Assembly (NCBI GenBank): GCA_933228675.1
Contig: OW121742.1
Location: forward strand, 34,792,218-34,856,217
Source: Stomorhina lunata
Taxonomy: Eukaryota; Arthropoda; Insecta; Diptera; Rhiniidae
Reading direction: 5' to 3'
DNA: 64,000 nucleotides
Part shown: positions 44,403 through 56,640 of the stretch, piece after piece
Layout of the letters: the number at the start of each line of letters is the position of its first letter
Numbering within the stretch: position 1 is the first letter of the stretch
Notes under the pieces: generated by a model
Databases searched by the model: none
What the model saw: the letters and a program-made list of their open reading frames with translations, nothing else
What the model was told of the DNA's origin: nothing
Translations under genes and position numbers: made by a program

Positions 44403-45057
44403 TACGGGCGGTTTTAAGTGAGTGTTTGTGATATGTACGAAGTCATTGTATTTAGTATAAAAAGAAATTGATATGTAAAGGACAGTGTACAGAAAAAATA
44501 ACTATAAAAAGGATATAAAATAAGAATAAGTCCAAAAAAAATATATAAGGATAAAAAATTATAAAAGGATAAAAAAAAAAATTTTTATAAGGATAAAAAA
44601 ATTTATATAAGGATAAAAAAAAAAATTATATAAGGATAAAAAAAAATTATATAAGGATAAAAAAAAAAAAGGAAATAAATGTTTTGAACGAATATAAAAT
44701 ATAAAAAGATCAAAAAAAGAAATTTGAAAAAAAATACACGAAATTTTAATTATTAAAAAGAAAAAGAGAAAAAAAAAAAATCTAAAGGCTTTGATGGAAT
44801 ATCATTAGCCTTATAGAAATAAAAGAAATTTTTTTAAAATTACGAAAATAAAATTATTTGATTAACCACTCGTACATAATAACAAACACTTACTCCGTCA
44901 ACCTACGTTTAAGTCGATTAATAACAAAAAGAAAAAAAAAAAAACCCAAAACAAAAACAAATAAAAAAAAAAAATCTCTTCCTTTAAGGTCCAACAATGA
45001 AAATAATATCTCTATTTTTCCTGTAAGTTACTTTTATTTTTTTTTTAAACATAATAA
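44403..45057 (+). other. A-rich 5' leader with TATAAGGATAAAAA repeats
   Basis: Between the primer site and gag. About 44500-44670 is a tandem repeat of TATAAGGATAAAAAA with variable A runs. It contains the env start codon (44997) and splice donor (45023). Confidence 0.8.
44997..45022 (+). CDS. env: env exon 1 (start of signal peptide, predicted)
   Basis: A short reading frame opens at the ATG at 44997 and encodes a hydrophobic start typical of a signal peptide. It meets a strong splice donor (T|GTAAGT, GT at 45023) after 26 nt. The matching acceptor (TTTTTAG, AG at 50116-50117) leads into exon 2 in the correct phase. Errantiviruses make Env from such a spliced subgenomic RNA, with the donor upstream of gag. 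The splice itself is predicted, not observed. Confidence 0.7.
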
Positions 45058-46269
45058 ATGTTAAAGAAACATAGATTCTCACCATATAGTATATTTAAAA
45101 GTAAAAGTTTAACTTCTATACCAGAGGCAGGAAACCTTGAAATAATGAGCCTCGAACAAAATAATACTAAGGGATCCGGTACTAGTGGAACTAGTACCGG
45201 TGGATCAATAATTGATCTCCAAAACGAAGTATTTCAATCTTTGAAAATACCGGATGCTATAAAGCAATTACCAACTTTTGACGGAAATCCTAGGCTTCTC
45301 CATGAATTTATTAATAATGTAGAAGAAATACTTTTATTTATTCGAGGTACAGACAAAACACCTTACGGACAAATTTTGCTGAGAGCCATTAGGAATAAAA
45401 TCGATGGCCAAGCAAACGAAATACTAAACATGTATGGGACCCCACTGAATTGGGACAGTATCAAGGACAATCTTATTACATATTACGCAGACAAACGTAC
45501 TGAAACCTCACTGATTAAAGACCTACACACTTTAAGACAGTATAACAAAACATTTGAGAAATTTTACGGGGAAGTAATTGAGCTACAATCAGCTTTATGC
45601 AATAACATATTATTGCATGAAACCGACGCAAATGTTATAGACGCAAAGAAAAAACTATACGCTGAAATGTGCCTTAATGCATTCACGACTGGACTAAAAG
45701 ACCCTTTAGGAACAACTATCCGAGCAATGAGACCAATCAATTTAGCGGAAGCATTAGATTTCTGCATAAAGGAACAAAACATTTATTATCAACAAAGTTT
45801 CGGACAAAGAAATTTTAATAGGTATCAAAACCAACCAAAATACAATAATATCCCCTTTAATAGAAATCGTTATGCCAACAACAACAGACAGTACGGTAAT
45901 AACTTTTATAGCAAATTTCAGAATAGAAACCAAAATTATGGTAATTTACATCAAAATTATCAAAGTCCTTTCAATATAAGGCAATATCAAAATCCTAACA
46001 TACAAAGATACTTTAATAATACTCCACAGCAGAACACTTCATTTAATAATAATATACCTAGACTACCACCACCTGAACCAATGGACACTTCAAGTGGATT
46101 CTCTCATCTAAGAAATAAAAACTCATTTTCGAACCAATTTGCAATTAAACAAAGTCCAAGCTCACAAACGAGAAGGTATCCAATGGATATAAACAATTGT
46201 GAGTTATCCAATGTAGAGGAGGAAGCAAATTTTTTAGACGCCACATCGGGAAATCCACAGGATACCTAG
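45058..46269 (+). CDS. gag: Gag polyprotein
   Basis: 403 codons from the ATG at 45058. A second ATG at 45145 (MSLEQNN, residue 30) is also a plausible start. Structural protein that would form the particle in the cytoplasm. Residues ~60-240 match the gypsy-type Gag fold (LPTFDGNPRLLHEFI, then YADKRTETSLIKDL and MCLNAFTTGLKDPL). Residues ~245-345 are rich in Asn, Gln, Tyr and Arg. PMDTS and PMDIN follow. There is no CCHC zinc knuckle, which is normal for errantiviruses. It ends at TAG after a -1 slippery site (46230-46236). Confidence 0.93.
   Translation: MLKKHRFSPYSIFKSKSLTSIPEAGNLEIMSLEQNNTKGSGTSGTSTGGSIIDLQNEVFQSLKIPDAIKQLPTFDGNPRLLHEFINNVEEILLFIRGTDKTPYGQILLRAIRNKIDGQANEILNMYGTPLNWDSIKDNLITYYADKRTETSLIKDLHTLRQYNKTFEKFYGEVIELQSALCNNILLHETDANVIDAKKKLYAEMCLNAFTTGLKDPLGTTIRAMRPINLAEALDFCIKEQNIYYQQSFGQRNFNRYQNQPKYNNIPFNRNRYANNNRQYGNNFYSKFQNRNQNYGNLHQNYQSPFNIRQYQNPNIQRYFNNTPQQNTSFNNNIPRLPPPEPMDTSSGFSHLRNKNSFSNQFAIKQSPSSQTRRYPMDINNCELSNVEEEANFLDATSGNPQDT
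46230..46236 (+). promoter_or_regulatory. -1 ribosomal frameshift site TTTTTTA
   Basis: In the gag frame the heptamer reads T TTT TTA, the same sequence as the HIV-1 slip site. A -1 slip moves translation into the frame that contains the protease motif (GAT at 46344) and avoids the gag stop. Confidence 0.75.
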
Positions 46270-49200
46270 ATGTGAAAAAACATGGAAATCAATTAACATA
46301 TATTAACATTAAATTTAATAATAAAAACTTAAAATTCTTAATAGATACAGGTGCATCCATGTCCTTCATTTCTCCAGAGCATGTTAACTCACAACAACTC
46401 GTTAAATGTAAACCAACAGTCATTAAAAATTAACAAGCCACCAAGTTAATGAAGCCGTAAAACTTCCAATCTTTGATGAATTTAATCAGACAGGCCAATT
46501 TTCATTTTTAGTGTTTAAATTTCATAATTATTTTGATGGTTTACTAGGAATTGATTATTTATCAAACCTTAAAGCTCAAATTGACTTAGACAAAAATATA
46601 ATAAAAACAAAATCAGTAGTGATACCTTTACACCATAAACCAAATCTATGTTCCGAAAAATTTTTATTAGAACCTAATACAAAAAAAATTCTTAATTTAC
46701 CAGTGGATGTCGAATTCGGCGACATCTGGATCCCGGAAATTCAAGTAGGACTCAACATCATTATATCGAGTGGGATATATAAAGCAAATAAGTGGTTTAG
46801 TCTTCTAGAAGTATCTAATATAAGCAATAACCCAGAATTAGTTTATTTCGAACAGCCTATTAAAGTAAACAATTATTGTTCCAACGATTTCTTCGAAATT
46901 CATTCCTTTGATATGGAATCATCAACAAGTGAGGAAACTAACGACATTAAACATCTGCTCAGACTTGATCATCTCAACAACGAAGAAAGAAAGCTACTAT
47001 TAAACACATGTAAAAAATATTCAGAAATATTTTATAGGGAAGGACAGGAACTAACATTCTCCAATAAAATTAGACATAGTATCCCTACAAATGATGAAAT
47101 TCCAGTATACACAAAATCTTACAGGTACCCTTTTATTCACAAGAAGGAAGTTCAAGACCAAATCTCCAAATTACTTAACCAAAACATTATTCGCCATAGT
47201 TATTCACCGTGGAGTTCCCCAGTATGGATTGTCCCAAAAAAGAAGGACGCAAGCGGAAAACAAAAATGGAGGATGGTAATTGACTTCAGAAAAGTCAATG
47301 AAAAAACCATAACGGATAAATATCCTATACCAAATATAAACGAACTCCTAGATAAGTTAGGAAGATGCGTATATTTTTCTACCATAGACCTTGCAAGTGG
47401 GTTTCATCAAATCGAGATGAACCCTAAAGACATACCGAAAACGGCCTTTTCTGTAGAAGGAGGTCATTATGAATTTATCAGGATGCCATTCGGCCTTAAA
47501 AATGCCCCGTCTACCTTCCAAAGGGTAATGGACAATATTCTGAGGGAACTGATAGGTAAAGTTTGTCTCGTATATCTAGATGACATTATTATTTTTGGCA
47601 CTTCTTTACAAGAACATATAAGGAATTTAGATTTAGTTTTCGAAAAATTAAAAGACTCAAATTTTAAGATCCAATTAGACAAGTCAGAGTTCCTACGAAA
47701 GGAAATTGAATTTTTAGGACATATTGTGTCAACAGAAGGCATAAAACCAAATCCAAGCAAAATAAGTGCAGTAAAAAATTTTCCGATTCCGCGAACAGCA
47801 AAAAGCCTTAAATCATTTTTAGGCTTATTAGGATATTATAGAAAATTTATTCCGAATTTCGCCAAACTGACAAAACCTTTAACAGTTTGTTTAAAGAAAG
47901 GAATGGACATAAAATTAACTGAAAGTTATGTAAAAACATTTGAAATGTGTAAGAATCTGCTCTGTAATGACCCAATATTACAGTACCCAGACTTCTCTAA
48001 AGATTTCATTTTAACAACAGACGCTAGTAATTTTGCACTAGGCGCCGTGTTATCCCAAGGACGGATAGGTAGTGATAAACCGATTTGTTACGCCAGCAGA
48101 ACCCTAAGTACTTCAGAAATAAATTACTCAACCATTGAAAAAGAATTGTTAGCTATAGTATGGGCAACAAAGTACTTTCGTCCGTATCTTTTTGGTCGAA
48201 AATTTAAAATAGTGACCGATCATAGGCCATTAACTTGGATAATGGGTCTAAAAGAACCCAACTCAAAGTTAGTTCGTTGGCGTTTGAAGTTAGAAGAATT
48301 TGAATATGAAATCGTGTATAAAAAAGGTACACAAAATACCAATGCCGATGCTCTCAGCAGAATAAAGACGGACTTAAATAACCACGAGGTAACCCCAGTG
48401 GCAAGTACCCTTGGTAGTACAATTCATTCTGCAGAAGAGAATCAAAATGATGGTATACCAATTTCGGAAAAACCATTAAATGAATTCAACATCCAAGTAA
48501 TCTTTGAAGTTCACTCAGAAACGAAAGTAACAATAGAAGTACCTTTTAAAAATAAAATCAAAAAAATAATTAAATCACCAACATTCGATGAAAATTCAAT
48601 AATTAAAATTTTTGTCAAATATCTTAAGCCACACCGACTCATTGCAATTTATTCAGAAGACAATATATTTAGAATTATACAAAAGGTCTTCAGTACCTAT
48701 TTTTCAAATAATAAAACTTACCGTTTAGTACGATGTACTCAAAAAATAAAAGACGTAATAAATAATGATGATCAGGACGAAATAATAATGAAATATCATC
48801 AAAACAGTAATCACAGAGGGATAGATGAAACTTACCTACATCTAAAAAAAGAGTATTTCTTCCCTAACATGAAAAACAAAATATCCCAAATAATTAACAA
48901 CTGCGATATTTGTCACACACTTAAGTATGACAGACATCCTCAAAAAATTGTCTATCAAACACCGGAAATACCCTCAAGACCTTTAGACATTATCCATATA
49001 GATATTTACCACATAAATAATCAACAAATACTGACTATTATAGACAAATTCTCGAAATTTGCAGCAGGATTCACAATTACGGCCAGAACCAGTCTAAACA
49101 TAATTAAATCTCTCAAAAGTTTCATTAACACTTACGGTATCCCTAAAAAAATAATATGTGACCAAGGAAAAGAATTCACTGCAATAATTTTTCAAGACTT

Positions 49201-49735
49201 TTGCAAACAATTTGACATTCATTTACATATAACTTCTTTCCAACAATCTTCTAGCAATGCACCTATTGAGAGATTGCATTCCACGTTGACAGAATTATAT
49301 AGAATAATAACAGCAAAAAGAAAAGAAAGCAAACTTTCAACTGAACATGACGAAATTTTTTCAGAAGCTCTCATAACTTATAACAACTCTATTCATTCAA
49401 CAACAAAACTAACACCCTATGAATTATTTTTTGGAAGACCTCACGTCTTCAGTAAAGAATTAAAATTCAATAATAAACATGAATATTTACAAAAACTCAA
49501 TGAGTACCAACAAATAATTTTTCCAAAAATTCAAGAAAAAATGCAAACATCAGTCAAAAAAACAATAGAAAAATTAAATCAGGGCAGAATTAAACCCAAA
49601 AACCTTAAAACAAATGACATAGTCTATAGAAAAGAAAATAGAAGAAATAAACTAACTCCAAGGTTTTCAAAACATGTTGTAAAAAATGATAAAAATGTAA
49701 CATTTATAACAGAAAAAAATCAAAAAAATTCATAA
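46236..49735 (+). pseudogene. pol: Pol polyprotein: protease, RT, RNase H, integrase (one frame break)
   Basis: The -1 frame after gag contains the aspartic protease motif LIDTGAS (46338-46358) and meets TAA at 46431. The downstream frame has its own TAA at 46424 and is then open to 49735, so an A run at 46425-46429 appears to be one base short. The long frame from 46511 (1,074 codons) holds RT with YLDD (codons 355-358), RNase H with TDAS (near 504) and TDHRPL, and the integrase zinc region (HQNSNH...CDIC). The integrase triad is Asp 831, Asp 884 and Glu 920 (spacing 52 and 35). RT to integrase looks intact. The break could be a real mutation or a sequencing error in a homopolymer. Confidence 0.9.
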
Positions 49736-50117
49736 ATCTAAAGTTAAAAGAAGAATAAAAAGAAACAATGATACACAATAATGAAAGAGATAAAATATGT
49801 TTTATATAAATTATTGTAAAATGGAAATACCCAATATCGTTCTTAAAACAATTAAAATAGATAAAATCATTTTTATAAACGTTAAAATCTAAATTTTGAC
49901 TCAAATAATTCGAAAATATTTGGTATTTCCATTCAAAGCAAACAAAAAGAAAAACTTTTACATTTTTAAACATTTTTTTTACATTTTCGTATAATTACCT
50001 AGAAAAAAAATAATAATAATAATAATACACAGAAAAATAAATATATATTTCTATTACTGTTAATAAAAAAAAAAAAAAAAAAAATTATTATATGTTTGTA
50101 TAAATATGTATTTTTAG
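49736..50117 (+). other. pol-env spacer with splice acceptor
   Basis: A/T-rich 380 bp with AAT and poly(A) runs, ending in TTTTTAG at 50111-50117, the predicted env acceptor. Confidence 0.7.
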
Positions 50118-51717
50118 GTTAACGGCAGTTCAAGCCCAAAAAATCAAAATTCAAGAACTTGAAAAGGGATTAGCCATTGTAGAATTAAAACTGGGAAAAT
50201 CAAAAATTATTGATCATTACCAAAACATAATCCATTTAATCGACCTCAACGATTATATAAACAATATTGAAAAAATTACAGAAGCATTAAATATATTTGA
50301 GCAAGATAAATCGATTGAAGATTCGCTAAAGATTACGAAATTTAAATTATTACAGCTAAATGATAAATTAAACAACTTATTACCTTTTAAAAGAAAAAAG
50401 AGAGGTCTATTTGATGGATTAGGATCTGCAATTAAATATATAACGGGAAATATGGATAATAATGATGCAGAGAAAATAAATTTGCAACTTAAGGAATTAA
50501 TGGAAAATAAAAATAATATAAACACTAATATTAAAAAACAAATTATCTTAAATACGGAAATGATAGAAAGATTTAGCAATATTACTGAACACATTAATAA
50601 CGAACAAAATGTAATCACAAAATTTTTAAAAAATACTTATGAAAATATCTCTAATAAAATATACAAAGAAGATGTAATCATTTCCAAAATTCAGTATCTT
50701 AACAGAATCAATTATAATATCGATCTTTTAATTAACCAAATCAGCAATATAGCTGAAAGTATTGTATTAGCTAAATTAAATGTTATATCCAAATTTATAC
50801 TAAGTCACAATGAAATTGAAAAAATTTGTAACTCACTTAACAATCAAATACCTAAAATAAATTCAGTAGAACAAATTTACGAAATCCTGGAACTACAGGC
50901 ATATTTTAATAACTCAAATATTGTATTTAATATAAAAATCCCAATAATAAAAAAAGAAGAATTTGTCATATCTCATATCATACCTTTAACTATAAACGAA
51001 ACACGACAAATTATTACTCCTAATTATATAGTGTACAATGATAAATCAATCAATTACTATAACGATAAATGTTTTAAATTAGAAAATATATATATTTGCA
51101 AAAATCCAATAAGAAGTGAGCCTTTCGAGGAATCAGCATGTTTGGGTAAACTCATCAGCAATCAACAACCAAGATGTGATATAAAAGATGTAGGAAGACT
51201 TGAAACAATATACCAACCTGAAAACAATTTCGTACTCTTCATCAATACACCACCCATTTCTGTTGAATCCGATTGTGGGAGAACCTTTAATATAACAAAC
51301 ACCACACTGCTATTTTATGAGAATTGTACACTTACGATCAACGGCTTGATATATGAAGACAAACCAAATACTTACCATGAGCATATAAATATTACAATGC
51401 CTAAGCTTCTAAATGTGATACCAGACAAGATTGTAGAGGAATTCAACTTACAAAAACTAAAACTATTCCAATTCGACGACCATATGATGATGACTTCACT
51501 TGAGAAAACAACAACTAATCATCAGTATTTTACATACGGATCTATTTTGTTAATCATCTTAACCATCATCTGTACATCATTATGTTTGAAGAAGAAAATT
51601 CAATATATGCCACCTTCGGATTTCTTTGGCGGTTTCGTTCGTGCCCCTTCAAAATCTTTGTGGCCCTCACTTTACTCTAAGGGGGGAGGAGTTACCAATG
51701 GCAACCAACCCACCTAA
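50118..51717 (+). CDS. env: Envelope glycoprotein, exon 2
   Basis: With exon 1 the predicted protein is 541 residues. It is the membrane fusion protein of the element, related to the F-type (baculovirus-like) fusion proteins found in errantiviruses. It shows a basic cleavage site KRKKR (50389-50403) followed directly by the fusion-peptide-like GLFDGLGSAIKYITGN, then a helical, Asn/Ile-rich region and a cysteine-rich ectodomain. A single membrane segment lies at about 51537-51590 (YGSILLIILTIICTSL) with a basic cytoplasmic tail. The frame is fully open from the acceptor and ends inside the 3' LTR at 51717. Confidence 0.9.
51678..51689 (+). other. Polypurine tract
   Basis: AAGGGGGGAGG directly precedes the 3' LTR start (AGTTACC), as expected for plus-strand priming. 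It lies inside the env reading frame. Confidence 0.85.
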
Positions 51718-52092
51718 ATCCAACAATAAAAACCAACAACAACAATCAGCTCACCAGAATACAACAACAATGACTTAAACCAAAGTGACCTACTTTTATA
51801 AATTTATACTTGCTTTTCTTTTTCCTAATAATTCTTGTAAATTAAAAACATAAACATTTTTATAATTTCCCAATAACTTGCATTTTTACAATTTCCCAAT
51901 TACTTGACCTAAAGTGACCTACTTACTTTTCTTTTCCTAATAATTCTTGCAAATTAAAAACATAAGCATTTTTGTAATAATTTAAATTAAGCATTTATTT
52001 TAATTACATTTTTTATATAAAAAGAAAAGACAATAATAAAAATCGTTATTAATCAACTGGAATTGAAAGTGTTTAATTTCATTACGTTAACT
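51690..52092 (+). repeat. 3' LTR
   Basis: 403 bp, identical by eye to the 5' LTR. Followed by the target duplication CGCT. Confidence 0.95.
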
Positions 52093-52644
52093 CGCTCAAG
52101 GATTCTAAGATATCCTCTTTTATTTGTTTATTTGTTTTATTTATGCCGGACATCGTTATTGACCGTTATTATTTGAATCCTGTTAAACCTTTAAATTGCG
52201 TTTAACCGCAATTACATTTATCCCCTCGAAACATCCTTTAAAGTTAGTTACACATCGTAAGGATAATACGAAGCAGGTTAAAGTTCTTATCTTCTTTTCT
52301 TGGGGTTATAAAATAAACGTTATAGTTTAAATGTTCTCCATTTCATATGCATTTTCATTTAAAAGTCATGTGTTTTCTCATTTTCATATGATCCTGTCGT
52401 TTATAAATATTTTATTAGATGTTAAGTCCTATTATGACTTGGACCGCAGTTATTGCAAAAGACTCCATTTCATTTGATGCTTCTATAACTAAGAAAAAGG
52501 TGAAGGAGGTTAAATAATGTTTGCATATTTTTTGGATCTTATCTTATATGGGGTCAAGTTTTATTGCTTGAAATTATGCTGGAAATAAGCTCATATTTGC
52601 ATTAATTTAATAACATACTTTATTTTCTATTGGTTTGTATGAAT
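52093..52644. other. Unique right flank of the retrovirus
   Basis: No gene recognised; leads into the next 29-bp minisatellite block. Confidence 0.5.
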
Positions 52645-53612
52645 GTTTTTCGAAAATTGACTATTTATAGGAAATTTTTCGAAAAGTTGACTATTTATAA
52701 GAAATTTTTCGAAAATTGACTATTTGTAGGAAATTTTGTCGAAAATTGACTATTTATATGAAATTTTTCGAAAATTGACTATTTATAGGAAATTTTTCGA
52801 AAATTGACTATTTATAGGAAATTTTTTGAAAATTGACTATTTATAGGAAATTTTTCGAAAATTGACTATTTATAGGAAATTTTTCGAAAATTTATTATTT
52901 ATATAAAATTTTTCAAAAATTGACTATTTATAGGAAATTTTTCGAAAATTGACTATTTATAGGAAATTTTTCGAAAATTTACTATTTATGGGAAATTTTT
53001 CGAAAATTGACTATTTATAGGAAATTTTTCGAAAATTGACTATTTATAGGAAATTTTTCGAAAATTTATTATTTATATAAAATTTTTCAAAAATTGACTA
53101 TTTATAGGAAATTTTTCGAAAATTGACTATTTATAGGAAATTTTTCGAAAATTTACTATTTATGGGAGATTTTTCGAAAATTGACTATTTATAGGAGATT
53201 TTTAAAAAATTTACTATATATAGGAAATTTTTCGAAAATTGACTTTTTATAAGAAATTTTTCGAAAATTGACTATTTATAGGAAATTTTTCGAAAATTGA
53301 CTATTTATAGGAAATTTTTCGAAAATTGACTATTTATAGGAAATTTTTCGAAAATTTACTATTTATGGGAAATTTTTGGAAAATTTACTATTTATGGGAA
53401 ATTTTTGGAAAATTGACTATTTATAGGAAATTTTTCGAAAATTTACTATTTATGGGAAATTTTTCGAAAATTGACTATTTATAGGAAATTTTTCGAAAAT
53501 TGACTATTTATAGGAAATTTTTCGAAATATTGACTATTTATAGGAAAATTTTCGATAATTGACTATTTATAGGAAATTTTTCGAAAATTGAAATTTTTCA
53601 TAAATTTGATAT
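52645..53612 (-). repeat. 29-bp minisatellite array (family H, reverse orientation)
   Basis: About 33 monomers of TTTTCGAAAATTGACTATTT followed by ATAGGAAAT, the reverse complement of the main block at 40.3-42.4 kb. A group of several monomers near 52860-52990 recurs in the same variant order near 53040-53160 (TTTATTATTTATATAAAATT type). Confidence 0.93.
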
Positions 53613-54330
53613 TAATGTCATAATCGAACAATGTTCTATAGAAAACTGTTATAATCGAATAATTTTCTACAGAAAACTGTGATAATCGAACAATTTTCTA
53701 TGAAAATCTGTAATAATCGACAATTTTTGGAGCAAACTCTTGTAATCGAACAATGTTTTTATAGAAAACTGTTATAATCGAACAATTTGTTATAATAGAA
53801 CAATTTTATACAATTTATAAAAGAACAATTGTTTTAATAGAAAACTGTTATAATCGAACAATTTTCTAGAAAAATATTTTATAATCGTATAATTTTCTAT
53901 GAAAAGTGTTATAATCGAACAATTTGCTATAGAATTCTGTGATAGTCGAACAATTTTTAATAGAAAAATGTTATAATCAAAAATTCTATAGAAAACTGTT
54001 GTAATCGAACATTTTTTTAAAGAAATTGTTTTTTATTGAAAACTGTTATAATCAAACAATTTTCTATAGAAAACAGTTATAGTCAAACAATTTTCTATCG
54101 AAACTACTATAATCAAACAATTTGCAATATAAAACTGTCATTATATAACAATTTTCAATAAAAAATTGTAATAACACTTTTCTGCAGAAAAATTATATAA
54201 TCAATCAATTTTCAATAGAATAACTATAGAAAATTGTTAAAATAAATGTTTTAAAGAAAACTGTTTGTTTTGAGATAATCGAAATTTTTCGAAAATTGAC
54301 TATTTAAAGGAACATTTTCGAAATCTTCAA
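53613..54330 (+). repeat. 31-bp minisatellite array (family J), diverged
   Basis: About 21 monomers of ATAATCGAACAATTTTCTAT followed by AGAAAACTGTT, with many variants. A short stretch of the 29-bp family returns at about 54280-54325. It is the reverse complement of 55195-56480. Confidence 0.88.
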
Positions 54331-55194
54331 TTTAAGGGAAATTTATTCAAAAGCTCATTTAACATCTTAATTGTCTTAAGGTTCCCTAATATATAAAATA
54401 AACTTTGAAAAAGATTCCTGGTGATGATTTGTTTAAATTAAATTTAAAACCAGATCAGAAAAAAATAAAACTTATTTGCACCTTGGGACAAATTGTAACA
54501 CAAATAATTTACATTCAAACAAACAAATAATTTACGAAAACTCAAGACAATTTATCATTAACAAAAACTCCTAAAAGAAAGTGATACATTCACAAAATGG
54601 AAGTGTATCATTTTAATAAAGTTGTAGGAAAAACAAAAAAATATTAAGTTACTTAAGTTATAAATATTCAAGAGCCAAAAAAAAAAATCTTAATAAAAAT
54701 TATGACAACTCTTAGATATGCAAACCGTCCAAAAATCGCTTTCAGGATAACTAGGAAATGGATGGAGGCTTTTACGTAAAACGTTTGCAATGTCAGTTAA
54801 TTAATCATTTTGTACCCAAAAAAATATTTTGTATTTATTCGAATCAAGTAACGAATTAAAGCAGAAAAAGCGAAAAAAATAAACGAAATAAATGTCTCTT
54901 GAGATAATGTCAACATAAATGGTTTTGGCAATTTTGTGTAATTTCTTGTGAATTATTAACTTTTATTTGTATTTACGACTGCGGGAGTCTGTCAGTTCTG
55001 GTGTTTCTTAGTGAAATTTCCTTCCAACGTTTGTTGATGCCGGGGAATCTGTATTAAATGGATATGAAGAATGTATTTAAATATTAAAATATATGATACT
55101 ATAAATATAACCGTGTTAAAGTAGATTGTACGAATACTCATATTTAAAAGGGTATCTCAAAGAGTAGTGTTAATGGTAAAATTAGTCGTAACGT
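54331..55194. other. Unique centre of the mirror-image region
   Basis: A/T-rich DNA, no gene recognised. It lies between the J and K arrays, which are inverted relative to each other. Confidence 0.5.
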
Positions 55195-56485
55195 AATTAC
55201 GTTAACAATTTTCAAAAGAAAATTGTTCGATGATAAAAGTTGTCTATAAAAAATCTTCGATTATAAAAGATATCTGTAGAAAATTTTTCGATTAAAACAG
55301 TTTTCTATAGAAAATTGTACTATTACAACAGTTTTCTATAGAAAATTGTTCTATTATAACAGTTTTCTATAGAAAATTGTTCGATTATAACAGTTTTCTA
55401 TAGAAAATTGTTCTACTATAACAGTTTTCTATAGAAAATTGTTCGATTATAATAGTTTTCTATAAAAAATTGTTCGATTATAACAGCTTTGTATAGAAAA
55501 TTGTTCTAGTATAACAGTTTTCTATAGAAATTTGTTCGATTATAACAGTTTTCTATAGAAAATTGTTTGATTATAACAGTTTTCAATAAAAAAATTGTTC
55601 GATTATAACAGTTGTCTGTTCGATTATAACAATTTTGAATAGAAAATTGTTTTATTGTAACAGTTTTCTATTGAAAATTGTTAGATTATAACAATTTTCT
55701 ATAGAAAACTGTTTGATTATAACAGTTTTCTATAGAAAATTGTTCTATTATAACAATTTCCTTTAGAAAATTGTTCGATTATAACAGTTTTCTATAGAAA
55801 ATTGTTTGATTATAACAGTTTTCAATAAAAAATTGTTTGATTATAACAGTTTTCTACACAAAATTGTTTGATTATAACAGTTTTCTATAAAAAAATTGTT
55901 TGATTTTAACAGTTTTCTTTAGAAAATTGTTCGGTTATAACAGGTTTCTATAGAAAATTGTTTGATTATAACACTTTTCTATAGAACATTGTTCTATTAT
56001 AATATTTTTCTATAGGAAATTGTTCGATTATAACAGTTTTCTATAGAAAATTGTTCTATCGTAACAGTTTTCGTTAGAAAATTATTCGACTATAACAGTT
56101 TTCTATAGAAAATTGTTCGATTATAACAGTTTCCTACAGAAAATTGTTAGACTATAACAGTTTTCTATAGAAAATTCTTTGATTATAACTGTTTTCTATA
56201 GAAAATTGTTCGATTATAACAGTTTTCTATAGGAAATTCTTTGATTACGACAGTTTTCTATCGAAAATTGTTCGATTATAACAGTTTTCTATAGGAAATT
56301 GTTTGATTACGACAATTTTCTACAAAAAACTGTTCTATTATAACAGTTTTCTATAGAAAATTCTTCTATTATAACAGTTTTCTATAGAAAATTGTTCCAT
56401 TAGAACAATTTTCTATAGAAAATTGTTCGATTATAACAGTTTTCTATAGAAAATTGTTCGATTCTACAATTCTATACAAATTTGT
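55195..56485 (-). repeat. 31-bp minisatellite array (family J inverted, block K)
   Basis: About 41 monomers of GTTTTCTATAGAAAATTGTT followed by CGATTATAACA. Variants include TTGTTTGATTATAAC and TTGTTCTATTATAAC. Contains the palindrome TTTTCTATAGAAAA. Confidence 0.93.
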
Positions 56486-56640
56486 CTTTTTCAAGGAACA
56501 TTTTCTATAAATAATCAATTTTCGAAAAACTTTCTATTAATTGTCAACTTTCGAAAATTTACTTTTTAAAGCAAAATTTTCGAAAGTAGGCAAGTAAATT
56601 TTGGAAAAAATTCCTTTAAATAGTATCTTTTCAACACACC
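56486..56640 (+). repeat. 29-bp family remnant (forward)
   Basis: Four or five degraded monomers (ATAATCAATTTTCGAAAAAC and similar) directly after block K. Confidence 0.7.

Larger units (their letters stand above)
43990..52092 (+). mobile_element. Full-length errantivirus (gypsy-group LTR retrovirus with env)
   Basis: 8.1 kb from AGTTACC to TTAACT, flanked by the 4-bp duplication CGCT (43986-43989 and 52093-52096). The two 403-bp LTRs read identical by eye, so the insertion is recent. The order is LTR, Ser-type primer site, A-rich leader, gag, pol (protease, RT, RNase H, integrase), env, polypurine tract, LTR. AGTTA...TAACT ends, a tRNA-Ser-like primer site and a spliced env resemble the 17.6/297/ZAM branch. 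It sits between two 29-bp minisatellite blocks. The only obvious defect is a frame break after the protease motif. Confidence 0.95.

Noticed and set aside
44858..45064. 68-codon frame upstream of gag
   Set aside because: It is a Lys-rich reading of the A-rich leader. The env exon uses a different frame at 44997.
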